Source: CAZAZQ01 sp964489705
GTDB taxonomy: Bacteria > Zixibacteria > MSB-5A5 > GN15 > FEB-12
NCBI GenBank assembly: GCA_964489705.1
Contig: CAZAZQ010000030.1
Span: forward strand, 1 to 19,150
Direction: 5' to 3'
DNA length: 19,150 bases
The translations under genes and the position numbers were made by a program. The notes under the pieces are model-generated. The model did not search any database. It saw nothing but the letters and a program-made list of their open reading frames with translations, and was not told where the DNA came from. This document shows positions 12,793 to 19,150 of the stretch, one piece after another; position 1 is the stretch's first letter, and each line of letters opens with the position of its first letter.

Positions 12793-14073
12793 ATGAAAGT
12801 TCTAGTGATTGGTTCCGGGGGACGAGAACATACCCTGGTGTGGAAGTTAAAAAAATCAAAAAAAGTGTCGCGGGTTTTTTGTGCGCCGGGAAATGCCGGT
12901 ATCGCGCAGCACGCTCGATGTATCAACATCAAGGCGGATAATATCAAGGGGCTGGTGGAGTTTGCTCAGAAAAACAAGATCGCCTTGACTGTGGTGGGAC
13001 CGGAAGTTCCTCTGGCGATGGGTATCGTGGACGAGTTCAACAAGAAAAAGCTCAAGATATTCGGACCGAACAAAAAAGCCGCTCAGCTCGAAAGCAGCAA
13101 AGTCTTCGCCAAGGAGTTGATGCGCAAATACCATATCCCGACGGCACCATTCAAAGTCTTTTCCGACCCTTCCGAAGCGGTCGGTTTTTGTAAAACGGTT
13201 GAGTTTCCGGTGGTCATCAAGGCTGACGGCTTGGCGGCAGGGAAGGGGGTTATTATTGCCCGCAATTTCCGGGAAGCCTCCCGCGCCATTGATACTATCA
13301 TGGTCAAGCGGGCGTTCGGTAAAGCCGGTGAGCAGGTGATAGTGGAATCGTTTCTTTCCGGTCAGGAAGTCTCGATGATGGCGATTACCGACGGAAGGAC
13401 GGTACGTCCGTTTCTGCCCAGCCAGGACCACAAGCAAGCCTACGACGGCGACCGGGGACCGAACACCGGTGGGATGGGGGCGTACTGTCCGACGACGTTT
13501 ACCTCTCAGGAAGTGATCGACGAAATCGTAGAGCAGATTCTCATGCCGGCGATTGCGGGATTGAAGAAAGAAGGCATCAAGTACAAAGGCATTTTGTATG
13601 CCGGGTTGATGCTGACGGAAACGGGCCCCAAGGTTCTGGAGTTCAACTGCCGCTTCGGTGACCCCGAAACGCAGGTGGTTATCCCGCTTTTGCGGAATGA
13701 CTTGTTCGACTTGATGATGGCGGTGGTCAACGGCAATCTGGCGTCAGTGGGGAAGCTCCAGTGGCGTCGGGAAACGGCGGCGTGTGTCGTGATGGCGTCG
13801 AAAGGGTATCCGGCGCGGTACAAGACCGGCGTGCGAATCAGCGGCTTGAAAGACTACTCGGATAACGGCTGCCAGATCTTCCATGCCGGTACCGCCATGA
13901 AAGGAAACCAGTGGGTGACGGCTGGAGGAAGGGTTTTAGCCGTGACCGGTATTGACAAAAACCTCAAAGCCGCTCTGGAACGGGCTTACCGAGTGGTGAA
14001 GAAAATCCGGTTCGAGGGAGCGATGTTCCGTCGGGACATCGGCTTTCGGGCGGAGAAGAAAGTGCTGGTGTAA
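12793..14073 (+). CDS. purD: Phosphoribosylamine-glycine ligase (GAR synthetase)
   Basis: The second step of de novo purine synthesis: phosphoribosylamine + glycine + ATP to glycinamide ribonucleotide. 426 residues, the family's usual length. It has the N-terminal nucleotide-fold MKVLVIGSGGREHTL, then the ATP-grasp domain: FGPNKKAAQLESSKVFAK, VVIKADGLAAGKGVIIA, the diagnostic GPNTGGMGAYCP, and LEFNCRFGDPETQ with metal-binding residues. The PurD C-terminal domain ends the protein. ATG 12793 fits the family's MKVLVIG start; GTG 12787 is two codons upstream. The ribosome binding site is poor. Tandem promoters precede it, and purE follows after 6 bp. An ordinary, intact gene. Confidence 0.97.
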   Translation: MKVLVIGSGGREHTLVWKLKKSKKVSRVFCAPGNAGIAQHARCINIKADNIKGLVEFAQKNKIALTVVGPEVPLAMGIVDEFNKKKLKIFGPNKKAAQLESSKVFAKELMRKYHIPTAPFKVFSDPSEAVGFCKTVEFPVVIKADGLAAGKGVIIARNFREASRAIDTIMVKRAFGKAGEQVIVESFLSGQEVSMMAITDGRTVRPFLPSQDHKQAYDGDRGPNTGGMGAYCPTTFTSQEVIDEIVEQILMPAIAGLKKEGIKYKGILYAGLMLTETGPKVLEFNCRFGDPETQVVIPLLRNDLFDLMMAVVNGNLASVGKLQWRRETAACVVMASKGYPARYKTGVRISGLKDYSDNGCQIFHAGTAMKGNQWVTAGGRVLAVTGIDKNLKAALERAYRVVKKIRFEGAMFRRDIGFRAEKKVLV

Positions 14074-14079
14074 GTGAGT

Positions 14080-14526
14080 ATGCCGAAGGTTTTAATCGTC
14101 GTCGGTTCGAAGTCGGACATGGAGTATGCGGAAAAATGCCGCGACCAACTGTCCGGATTCAAAATCGACAGTGAGATAGTCGTCTCGTCGGCTCACCGTC
14201 ATCCCGAGAAGACTGCGACACTTGCCCGGGAAGCGAAAGAAAAAGGGTACGAGGTCATTATTGCTATGGCGGGGTTGGCGGCGGCACTTCCGGGAGTGGT
14301 AGCGGCGCATTCCAACTTACCGGTTATCGGCGTTCCTCTTCCGGCAGCGTTAGGGGGGATGGATGCTTTGCTCGCGACGGTACAGATGCCGCCCGGCATT
14401 CCGGTAGCAACGGTGGCAATCGGCTCGCCGGGAGCTAAGAATGCCGCGGTTTTGGCGGCAAGAATTTTAGCCTTGAAATACGACGAGGTACGGGGAGAAC
14501 TTGAGAAGTTCCGGAGCTCTTTGTAA
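14080..14526 (+). CDS. purE: N5-carboxyaminoimidazole ribonucleotide mutase
   Basis: The class I PurE enzyme of purine synthesis, converting N5-CAIR to CAIR. 149 residues with GSKSDMEYA (9-17), SSAHRHPEK (36-44, with His39-Arg40 of the conserved AHR), LPVIGVPL and VQMPPGIPVATVAIG. Two segments deviate from E. coli PurE: AHRTP is AHRHP, and the glycine loop GGAAHLPGM is GLAAALPGV, losing a histidine. Similar variants probably exist in other lineages, so this is noted, not taken as inactivation. ATG 14080 matches the family start; GTG 14074 directly follows the purD stop. It is probably translated from the purD transcript. The companion purK is not in the window. Confidence 0.94.
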   Translation: MPKVLIVVGSKSDMEYAEKCRDQLSGFKIDSEIVVSSAHRHPEKTATLAREAKEKGYEVIIAMAGLAAALPGVVAAHSNLPVIGVPLPAALGGMDALLATVQMPPGIPVATVAIGSPGAKNAAVLAARILALKYDEVRGELEKFRSSL

Positions 14527-14585
14527 GAAAGACTGAATCGGAAAACGTCAAGTTTTGTATGAATAGTAGAAACAAAGGAGAGATT

Positions 14586-15482
14586 ATGTTTGTCTGGAAG
14601 AAGAAGGTATTAACAACTATCCTCATCATTTCCTTTTCCTTGTTGTGGGTGGCCGGTATAGTTTCGGCTGATACCGAAAAAGCGAAAGAAAACTTCAACC
14701 TCGGTCTCGAAGCGAAGAAAAACGGCAAAATTGATGACGCCATCATGGCGTACAAAGCCGCCATCAGAGAAGATGAAAACTATATCGATGCCTATATCAA
14801 CCTCGGGGCGATTTATTTTGAAAAGAAGGATTACCAACAAGCCCTCGAGATGTTCAAGATTGTTACGGAAAAGGATCCGAAAAACGCCACCGCTTTTGCC
14901 AACCTCGGTCGGGTTCAGTATTTGTTGAAACATTTGGTAGAAGCCGAGGAAGCCTTCAAGACGGCAATTTCCCTCGACAGCAAGAATCCGGAGCTTTACA
15001 AAGAGCTAGGCAAGGTCTATTACAAGAAACGTGATTTTGCCAAAGTTGTTGAGTCCATCAAAAAGTGCCACGAACTCGGCGGCGGCGATTATAATACCTA
15101 CTACATGTTGGGTAAAGGCTACCAGAACCAAGACAAGATAAAAGAAGCGATTGCCGCTTTCAAGAAATCGCTTTCCTTTAAGGACACCTACAAAGCTCAC
15201 TCGGCGTTGGGTGGCATTTACTTAAGCCAGGAAAAATTCGTCAAGGCGGCGGCGGAGTTCAAAGCGGCATTGAAAGCAAACCCAAAAGGATACCGGGCGG
15301 CGTACAACTATGCTATTGCTATCCAGTCGCAGGATCCGGAAGCGTATGATAGGAATATCAAAGCGTGGCAGGATTATGTGAAGCTCGCCAAGAACATCCC
15401 GAAGGCGAAAGCCCAAGTGGCGGAAGCGAAAAAAGTCATCCAGCAGTTGAAGGAAGCCAAACGCCAAGCCGAACTTCAGTGA
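14586..15482 (+). CDS. Exported TPR-repeat protein
   Basis: A 298-residue protein with a clear signal peptide (1-28: MFVWKKK then a hydrophobic core ending VSA before DTEK), so periplasmic or envelope-associated. The mature part is almost entirely tetratricopeptide repeats: KENFNLGLEAKKNGKIDDAI, IDAYINLGAIYFEKKDYQQA, ATAFANLGRVQYLLKHLVEA, PELYKELGKVYYKKRDFAKV, YNTYYMLGKGYQNQDKIKEA, KAHSALGGIYLSQEKFVKAA and RAAYNYAIAIQSQ. It ends in a charged helical tail. It is probably a protein-interaction scaffold; partner unknown. ATG 14586 has a strong ribosome binding site (AAAGGAGAG, 14574-14582), preferred over the in-frame ATG 14559. It follows purE by 59 bp and is followed by a terminator; no functional link to purine synthesis is apparent. 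Confidence 0.9.
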   Translation: MFVWKKKVLTTILIISFSLLWVAGIVSADTEKAKENFNLGLEAKKNGKIDDAIMAYKAAIREDENYIDAYINLGAIYFEKKDYQQALEMFKIVTEKDPKNATAFANLGRVQYLLKHLVEAEEAFKTAISLDSKNPELYKELGKVYYKKRDFAKVVESIKKCHELGGGDYNTYYMLGKGYQNQDKIKEAIAAFKKSLSFKDTYKAHSALGGIYLSQEKFVKAAAEFKAALKANPKGYRAAYNYAIAIQSQDPEAYDRNIKAWQDYVKLAKNIPKAKAQVAEAKKVIQQLKEAKRQAELQ

Positions 15483-15509
15483 GAAAGTCCAACCAGAGAA
15501 CTACATATA

Positions 15510-15538
15510 AGCCCTGAGAGATACTCTCAGGGCTTTTT
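15510..15538 (+). terminator. Rho-independent terminator
   Basis: An 11-bp perfect stem (AGCCCTGAGAG, 15510-15520, with 15524-15534), a 3-base loop and a T run (15534-15538). It ends the purD-purE-TPR unit 27 bp after the TPR stop. Confidence 0.93.
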
Positions 15539-15695
15539 GCTGGAGAGGATGAAAGCCATTTTATCTTAAGCTGTCTTGCTTAGATACTTGATAACTCTCT
15601 TTTGTGTTTTTTGACGAAATGGTGCTTTCTTGCAGAAAAAGGATGAGCGATGTATTTTGTTAAGGAAAAACTAAAATAGAGTACGTGTTGGAAAT

Positions 15696-16321
15696 ATGAT
15701 TGTCATCTCACATACCTCTGACAGCGTGGTTATTGATGCCCCGGCAAAGGTCAACCTGTTTCTGGAAGTGCTTAACAAGCGCCCCGATGGGTATCATAAC
15801 ATCAATTCCGTGTTTCAAGCTGTTTCTTTGTTCGACCGGTTGCATTTTTCTCTTACTTCTCAGCCGGGTGTAGAAATCGAATTAAAAGGAAATGTTGAGC
15901 TCTCAGTCGGCGAGGATAATTTGATTGCTCGCGCTTACNNNNNNNNNNNNNNNNNNNNNNNNNNNNNNNNNNNNNNNNNNNNNNNNNNNNNNNNNNNNNN
16001 NNNNNNNNNNNNNNNNNNNNNNNNNNNNNNNNNNNNNNGACTCCTTTTAGCTTAGAGAGTTGCCGGACGGTTGATGATCTTGTTGGATCACTGCGTTTTT
16101 CAGGTAATGACTTTGAAGAAGTCCACCTTCAATCCTTCCCGGAACTTGGGAGGATTAAAGAAGGACTTGTGAAAGCAGGTGCGTTGTTGGTTCGGTTGAC
16201 CGGGTCGGGACCGACAATGTTTGGAATATATGGAGAAACAGCGAGTGGTGAGGTTAACAAGAGATTCAACCGGGGGGATTGGCTTGTCCATACGGTCAAG
16301 CCGATAACCCTGGCAGGGTAA
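15696..16321 (+). CDS. ispE: 4-diphosphocytidyl-2-C-methyl-D-erythritol kinase (gap inside)
   Basis: A GHMP kinase of the MEP isoprenoid pathway, phosphorylating CDP-methylerythritol. The N-terminal part is diagnostic: APAKVNLFLEVLNKRPDGYH (15-34) followed by NINSVFQAVSLFDRL. The C-terminal part, in a different frame after the N run (15939-16038), carries LLVRLTGSGPTMFGIY, the conserved GSGPT loop, and ends at TAA 16319-16321. The frame change is expected if the true gap length is not 100. The ATP-binding glycine-rich loop of the GHMP family falls in the missing part, so integrity cannot be confirmed. It opens a block resembling the ispE-spoVG-prs-ctc cluster of Bacillus, and is followed by spoVG after 25 bp. 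Confidence 0.92.
15939..16038. other. Assembly gap (100 N)
   Basis: The second run of exactly 100 N, inside ispE. A real gap of several hundred bases would fit the family length, since ispE proteins are usually about 280-300 residues and only about 175 codons are visible here. Confidence 0.95.
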
Positions 16322-16346
16322 ATGTGATTTTACCGAGGGAGGCTCT

Positions 16347-16619
16347 GTGGAAATCACTGAGGTCCGGATAACGTTACGGGATGAAGAACGATTGAAAGGA
16401 TTTGCGAACGTTACGTTTGATAATGCGTTTGTCATTCGCGGCATGAAAATAATTCAAGGGAATAAAGGCTTTTTCGTAGCGATGCCCAGCCGACGACGTT
16501 CGAACGGTTCTTATCAAGACGTTGCCCATCCCGTAAACAAGAGCATGAGACAGTTGGTGGAAGAGAAGGTTCTTGAAGCGTACGAGTTGGAGCTCAAGGA
16601 GCGGACCAGCACTGTCTGA
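16347..16619 (+). CDS. spoVG: SpoVG-family RNA/DNA-binding regulator
   Basis: A 90-residue protein matching SpoVG throughout: MEITEVRITL, LKGFANVTFDNAFVIRGMKI, then the family signature GFFVAMPSRR, DVAHPVNKSMR and a C-terminal helix (VEEKVLEAYELEL). SpoVG is a small site-specific nucleic-acid-binding regulator, best known from Bacillus, Staphylococcus, Listeria and Borrelia; its targets here are unknown. GTG 16347 is the start, backed by GAGGGAGG at 16335-16342. It lies 25 bp after ispE and only 10 bp before a tRNA gene. The linkage with ispE and prs is the conserved context seen in Firmicutes. Confidence 0.95.
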   Translation: MEITEVRITLRDEERLKGFANVTFDNAFVIRGMKIIQGNKGFFVAMPSRRRSNGSYQDVAHPVNKSMRQLVEEKVLEAYELELKERTSTV

Positions 16620-16629
16620 CAAAGATTTC

Positions 16630-16701
16630 TGGGGCGTCGTCAAGCGGTAAGACACCAGCCTTTGGAGCTGGCATTCCCAGGTTCGAATCCTGGCGCCCCA
16701 G
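16630..16701 (+). tRNA. tRNA-Gln (anticodon TTG)
   Basis: A full cloverleaf: acceptor TGGGGCG/CGCCCCA (16630-16636 with 16694-16700), D arm GTC-GAC, anticodon stem CCAGC/GCTGG with loop CTTTGGA (anticodon TTG at 16662-16664), T arm CCAGG/CCTGG with loop TTCGAAT, and discriminator G at 16701. U1-A72 is typical of glutamine tRNAs. The CCA end is not encoded. It sits 10 bp after spoVG and about 63 bp before prs, on the same strand. Confidence 0.97.
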
Positions 16702-16764
16702 CATGAAAGAAGAGGAAGCGCGCCTCGGTGTGAGGTGGGTGGATTTTTTGTAGGTAAAAATGGT

Positions 16765-17724
16765 ATGATAGTACGAGAAGAACTGCGGATAGTGACCGGA
16801 AATTCCAATCGCCCCTTGGCGGAAAAGATCGCCGCCTACTTAGGAGAGCAATTGACGGACTGCGTCGTCACCCGATTTTCGGACGGGGAGGTCTTTGTTC
16901 AGATCAACGACAATGTCAGAGGCGCCGATGTATTTATTATTCAGCCGACCAACGCTCCTGCGGAAAATCTCATGGAATTGTTGATGCTCATCGAAGCCTC
17001 CCGCCGGGCGTCGGCAATGCGGATTACGGCGGTCATTCCGTATTACGGCTATGCTCGGCAAGACCGGAAAGACCGTCCCCGGGTGGCGATAACCGCCAAG
17101 CTGATTGCAAACTTGATTACGACCGTCGGAGCCGACCGGGTGATTACGATGGATCTCCACGCCAGTCAGATTCAAGGTTTTTTTGATTTGCCCCATGACC
17201 ACCTGTACTCCTCGACACTGTTTAATAAGTACTTTCGTGAGATGAAGTTGGAGAACCTCTGTGTTGTCTCGCCGGATGTCGGCTCCATCAAGTTGGCGCG
17301 TATTACCGCCAACGCCCTGAATGCCGAGTTGGCGATTGTCGATAAGCGCCGCCCACGCGCCAACGAGTCGGAGGTGATGAATCTGATTGGAAATGTCGAA
17401 GGCAAAAATGTCCTGATTCGAGACGATATGGTCGATACGGCGGGAACGTTGTGCTCGGCAGCGGACTTTATCAAGGAGCGGGGAGCGTTGGATATTTATG
17501 CTGCGTGTACGCACGGCGTTCTCTCCGGTCAGGCGATTGAGAAGATTGAAAAATCCCCGATTAAAAAGATGATTATTACCGATTCGATTGATCACAGCAA
17601 TCGGAAGTTGTCGGGTAAATTTGAGATCCTTACCTGTTCGGGATTGATCGGTGAGGCGATTAAGCGGATTTTTGATGAAGAGTCGGTCTCTTCGCTTTTT
17701 GAAGATCAACCGTTGGTTATGTGA
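16765..17724 (+). CDS. prs: Ribose-phosphate pyrophosphokinase (PRPP synthetase)
   Basis: Makes PRPP from ribose 5-phosphate and ATP, feeding purine, pyrimidine and amino-acid synthesis. 319 residues from ATG 16765, close to the 310-320 norm. Motifs: TGNSNRPLAEKIAAYLG (11-27), TRFSDGEVFVQINDNVRG (36-53), YYGYARQDRKDRPRVAIT (93-110), MDLHASQIQGFFD (129-141), the catalytic flexible-loop region KRRPRANESEVMNLIG (194-209), and the PRPP loop IRDDMVDTAGTLC (218-230; usually V/IDDxxDTAGT, so Arg219 is a mild deviation). A longer GTG 16735 start is possible but adds ten residues atypical of the family. It shares a block with spoVG and rplY, and complements the upstream purDE genes functionally. Confidence 0.96.
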   Translation: MIVREELRIVTGNSNRPLAEKIAAYLGEQLTDCVVTRFSDGEVFVQINDNVRGADVFIIQPTNAPAENLMELLMLIEASRRASAMRITAVIPYYGYARQDRKDRPRVAITAKLIANLITTVGADRVITMDLHASQIQGFFDLPHDHLYSSTLFNKYFREMKLENLCVVSPDVGSIKLARITANALNAELAIVDKRRPRANESEVMNLIGNVEGKNVLIRDDMVDTAGTLCSAADFIKERGALDIYAACTHGVLSGQAIEKIEKSPIKKMIITDSIDHSNRKLSGKFEILTCSGLIGEAIKRIFDEESVSSLFEDQPLVM

Positions 17725-17759
17725 AATGAAAAAATAATGTTGGAGGTTATACATACACT

Positions 17760-18440
17760 ATGAAAGAAGTAACTCTTACTGCAACTCCTCGGACTTCTAC
17801 CGGCAAAGGAGCGGCGCGGCGAGTTCGCATGGCGGGAGGCATTCCTGCTGTGGTGTACGGACCGGAAATCGAACCGTTTGCCATTTCCGTAGATGAGCGA
17901 GCTTTCCACAAGGCGGCAAAATCGGTTGTCGGGGGAAGTGCCTTGATTGATCTCGAAGTGGACGGAAAGAAGAACAAGGTGATTATTCGGGATGTGCAGC
18001 GGGATCCGGTGACGAGCAGAATTGTCCACCTTGATTTCCATGCCGTCTCCATGAAGAAACCGATTCACATTTCTATTCCGATTCGCTTTGTTGGTACTCC
18101 CCGCGGCGTGAAGACGGATGGCGGGATTATGCAAACCACTATGCGTGAGGTGGAGATTTCCTGTTTGCCGTCGAAGATTCCCGAACACGTAGAAGTAGAT
18201 GTGACGGATTTGGGAATTGGGGATTCCATTCACGTTGGTGATTTGTCGATTCCCGATGCCCAGATCCTTTCGGAAGCACAACGTACCATTGTGGTTATCA
18301 GTGCCCCGACGGTGATGAAGGCAACTGCAGCAGAAGAAGAGGCTGCGGCTGAAGAAGCTGCGGAGGCGGCGGAAGCCGAAGCGGCTGCTGAAGAAAAGAA
18401 GGCTGAAGAGGAGGAAGAAAAGAAAGAAGAAGAAAAATAG
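17760..18440 (+). CDS. rplY: Ribosomal protein L25, CTC (general stress) form
   Basis: Binds 5S rRNA in the large subunit. 226 residues: the L25 domain (1-95; TLTATPRTSTGKGAARRVR, GGIPAVVYG, VIIRDVQRDPVTSRIVHLDF), then the CTC-type beta domain (about 98-190; IHISIPIRFVG, GGIMQTTMREVEISCLPSKI, VDVTDLGIGDSIHVGDL). This makes it the long TL5/CTC form, not the short E. coli L25. The last ~35 residues are a low-complexity Ala/Glu/Lys tail, as in many bacterial L25 proteins. GGAGGT at 17742-17747 precedes ATG 17760 by 12 bases. It follows prs by 35 bp, the prs-ctc order of Bacillus; the pth gene that usually follows is absent here. Confidence 0.95.
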   Translation: MKEVTLTATPRTSTGKGAARRVRMAGGIPAVVYGPEIEPFAISVDERAFHKAAKSVVGGSALIDLEVDGKKNKVIIRDVQRDPVTSRIVHLDFHAVSMKKPIHISIPIRFVGTPRGVKTDGGIMQTTMREVEISCLPSKIPEHVEVDVTDLGIGDSIHVGDLSIPDAQILSEAQRTIVVISAPTVMKATAAEEEAAAEEAAEAAEAEAAAEEKKAEEEEEKKEEEK

Positions 18441-18466
18441 CCTTCCGGACAATAAGCTGATGTCAG

Positions 18467-18498
18467 AAAAGACTGCGGGAGACCCTGCAGTCTTTTTT
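18467..18498 (+). terminator. Rho-independent terminator after rplY
   Basis: A 9-bp stem GACTGCGGG (18471-18479) with CCTGCAGTC (18484-18492, one G-U pair), extended by A/T pairs, a 4-base loop and six T. It ends the ispE-rplY block. Confidence 0.9.
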
Positions 18499-18527
18499 CG
18501 TTGAGGGACTATTTGTCCTCCCCAATG

Positions 18528-18560
18528 CCAAAACCCCGCCTATGTTCGACGGGGTTTTGG
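18528..18560. terminator. Hairpin between convergent genes, probable terminator
   Basis: A perfect 11-bp inverted repeat, CCAAAACCCCG (18528-18538) with CGGGGTTTTGG (18550-18560), loop of 11. It lies 23 bp past the stop of the minus-strand gene at 18584. There is no long T run on either side, but GGTTTTGG may do on the minus strand. Confidence 0.65.
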
Positions 18561-18583
18561 TATGGGACTATGTTTGAGTATTC

Positions 18584-19150
18584 TTACTTGAGAAGAATCA
18601 TCTTCTTCGTGTCAGTGAAACTGCCCGCGGTGAGCTTATACAAGTACACACCCGACGACCAACCGCTCGCATCAACTGCAATCGAAACCTCACCCGCCTC
18701 CGCATTGCCGGTGTAGGTTGCTACTTCCTGACCAGTCACATTGTAGATGGAAAGCGTATACTCACCGGCAACCGGCAAGCCAAAACTGATGGTCGTGGTT
18801 GGGTTGAACGGGTTCGGGTAATTCTGATGCAGCACATAGTCGGTCGGCAGGTGCGTGGCAATCACCGGGTTACCTTCCTTGGTTGCCATCTCCAAATTGA
18901 CCAACTCACCATTCACCTGCAGGAAATCACCGCTGAAACTGTGTCCTTCAAGCGAGTAGACCAAGATGCGGGTGACATTTTCTTCCGAGTTGTAAGCATA
19001 TTTCAATTCCATCTCATCTGTCAGCAAAGTGGGGGTGGCATTGCCTTCTACCACCACCAAAGCAGCGCCCATCTCGCCATCGACCGAGAGAATGTTATCC
19101 GAGTACGTATAGGTTGCCTCTACCGGCACCGGAGCGGTCTTGGGATAGGG
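18584..19150 (-). CDS. Secreted protein with C-terminal sorting domain (cut by window edge)
   Basis: The C-terminal 188 codons of a longer gene; the frame is open to the right edge (reading PYPKTAPVPVEATYTY), so a start inside the window is unlikely. About 8-105 is a strand-rich domain resembling the cohesin-like or Ig-like modules common in this kind of organism (ILVYSLEGHSFSGDFLQVNG, LEMATKEGNPV), a weak assignment. The last ~85 residues are a textbook sorting domain: LHQNYPNPFNPTTTISFGLP, GEYTLSIYNVTGQEVATYTG, SSGVYLYKL and KKMILLK before the stop. It is probably a surface-anchored or secreted protein exported by the same system as the tails at 3-122 and 2113-2397. It is convergent with rplY. 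Confidence 0.88.
   Translation of the reverse strand, partial: PYPKTAPVPVEATYTYSDNILSVDGEMGAALVVVEGNATPTLLTDEMELKYAYNSEENVTRILVYSLEGHSFSGDFLQVNGELVNLEMATKEGNPVIATHLPTDYVLHQNYPNPFNPTTTISFGLPVAGEYTLSIYNVTGQEVATYTGNAEAGEVSIAVDASGWSSGVYLYKLTAGSFTDTKKMILLK

Noticed and set aside
16840..17754. 304-residue minus-strand open frame opposite prs
   Set aside because: Antisense shadow; prs matches its family along its whole length.
1..19150. CRISPR arrays, insertion sequences, integrase or phage genes
   Set aside because: No regularly spaced repeats, transposase-like frames, terminal inverted repeats or integrase motifs were seen. The tRNA-Gln is not followed by an integrase, and I did not see a duplicated tRNA end.

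Overview
This is a window from a Gram-negative-type bacterial genome, probably a metagenome-assembled scaffold, because it contains two runs of exactly 100 N (1975-2074 and 15939-16038). Three proteins end in a Por/type IX-like C-terminal sorting tail. Two of these show the NPFNP motif, and all three end in a (S)SG(I/V)Y-(F/L)Y-(R/K)L ... KKM-x-LLK pattern. Together with TolB/PD40-type propeller proteins, SpoVG outside the Firmicutes and a CTC-type ribosomal protein L25, this suggests an uncultured lineage of the FCB group (Zixibacteria-, KSB1- or Marinimicrobia-like). That placement is inference; there is no rRNA to check it against.

Layout. (1) 1-2460 holds envelope or secreted proteins: the tail of a sorted protein, a PD40 propeller protein, and a second PD40 lipoprotein interrupted by a gap and apparently frameshifted before its sorting tail, closed by a strong terminator. 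(2) 2460-3030 has no convincing gene, but carries a near-consensus sigma-54 promoter, a cluster of TTTACGA/TCGTAAA inverted elements and a 10-bp hairpin. (3) 3030-4201, minus strand, is a LysE-family exporter followed by a GNAT acetyltransferase. (4) 4564-6949 is a STAS-domain protein, a small basic ORF that may be joined to it by frameshifting on an A10 run, and a membrane diguanylate cyclase with an intact GGDEF motif and I-site. (5) 7208-12534 is a compact exopolysaccharide operon: Wza-like SLBB protein, Wzz-like chain-length protein, TPR protein, BY-kinase and polysaccharide deacetylase. It has a plausible promoter overlapped by a dyad. (6) 12793-15482 is purD-purE and an exported TPR protein, ending in a terminator. 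(7) 15696-18440 is ispE-spoVG-tRNA-Gln-prs-rplY, a housekeeping block resembling the ispE-spoVG-prs-ctc order of Bacillus. (8) 18584 to the end, minus strand, is the C-terminal part of another sorted surface protein.

How the genes may work together: the diguanylate cyclase and STAS protein lie immediately upstream of the exopolysaccharide operon and could feed c-di-GMP or partner-switching control into it; this is inferred from position only. PurD, PurE and Prs supply purine and PRPP metabolism. The strongest candidates for something undescribed are the A10-linked STAS fusion, the orphan sigma-54 transcript at 2784, the TPR protein co-translated between Wzz and the BY-kinase, and the tRNA embedded in the spoVG-prs operon.
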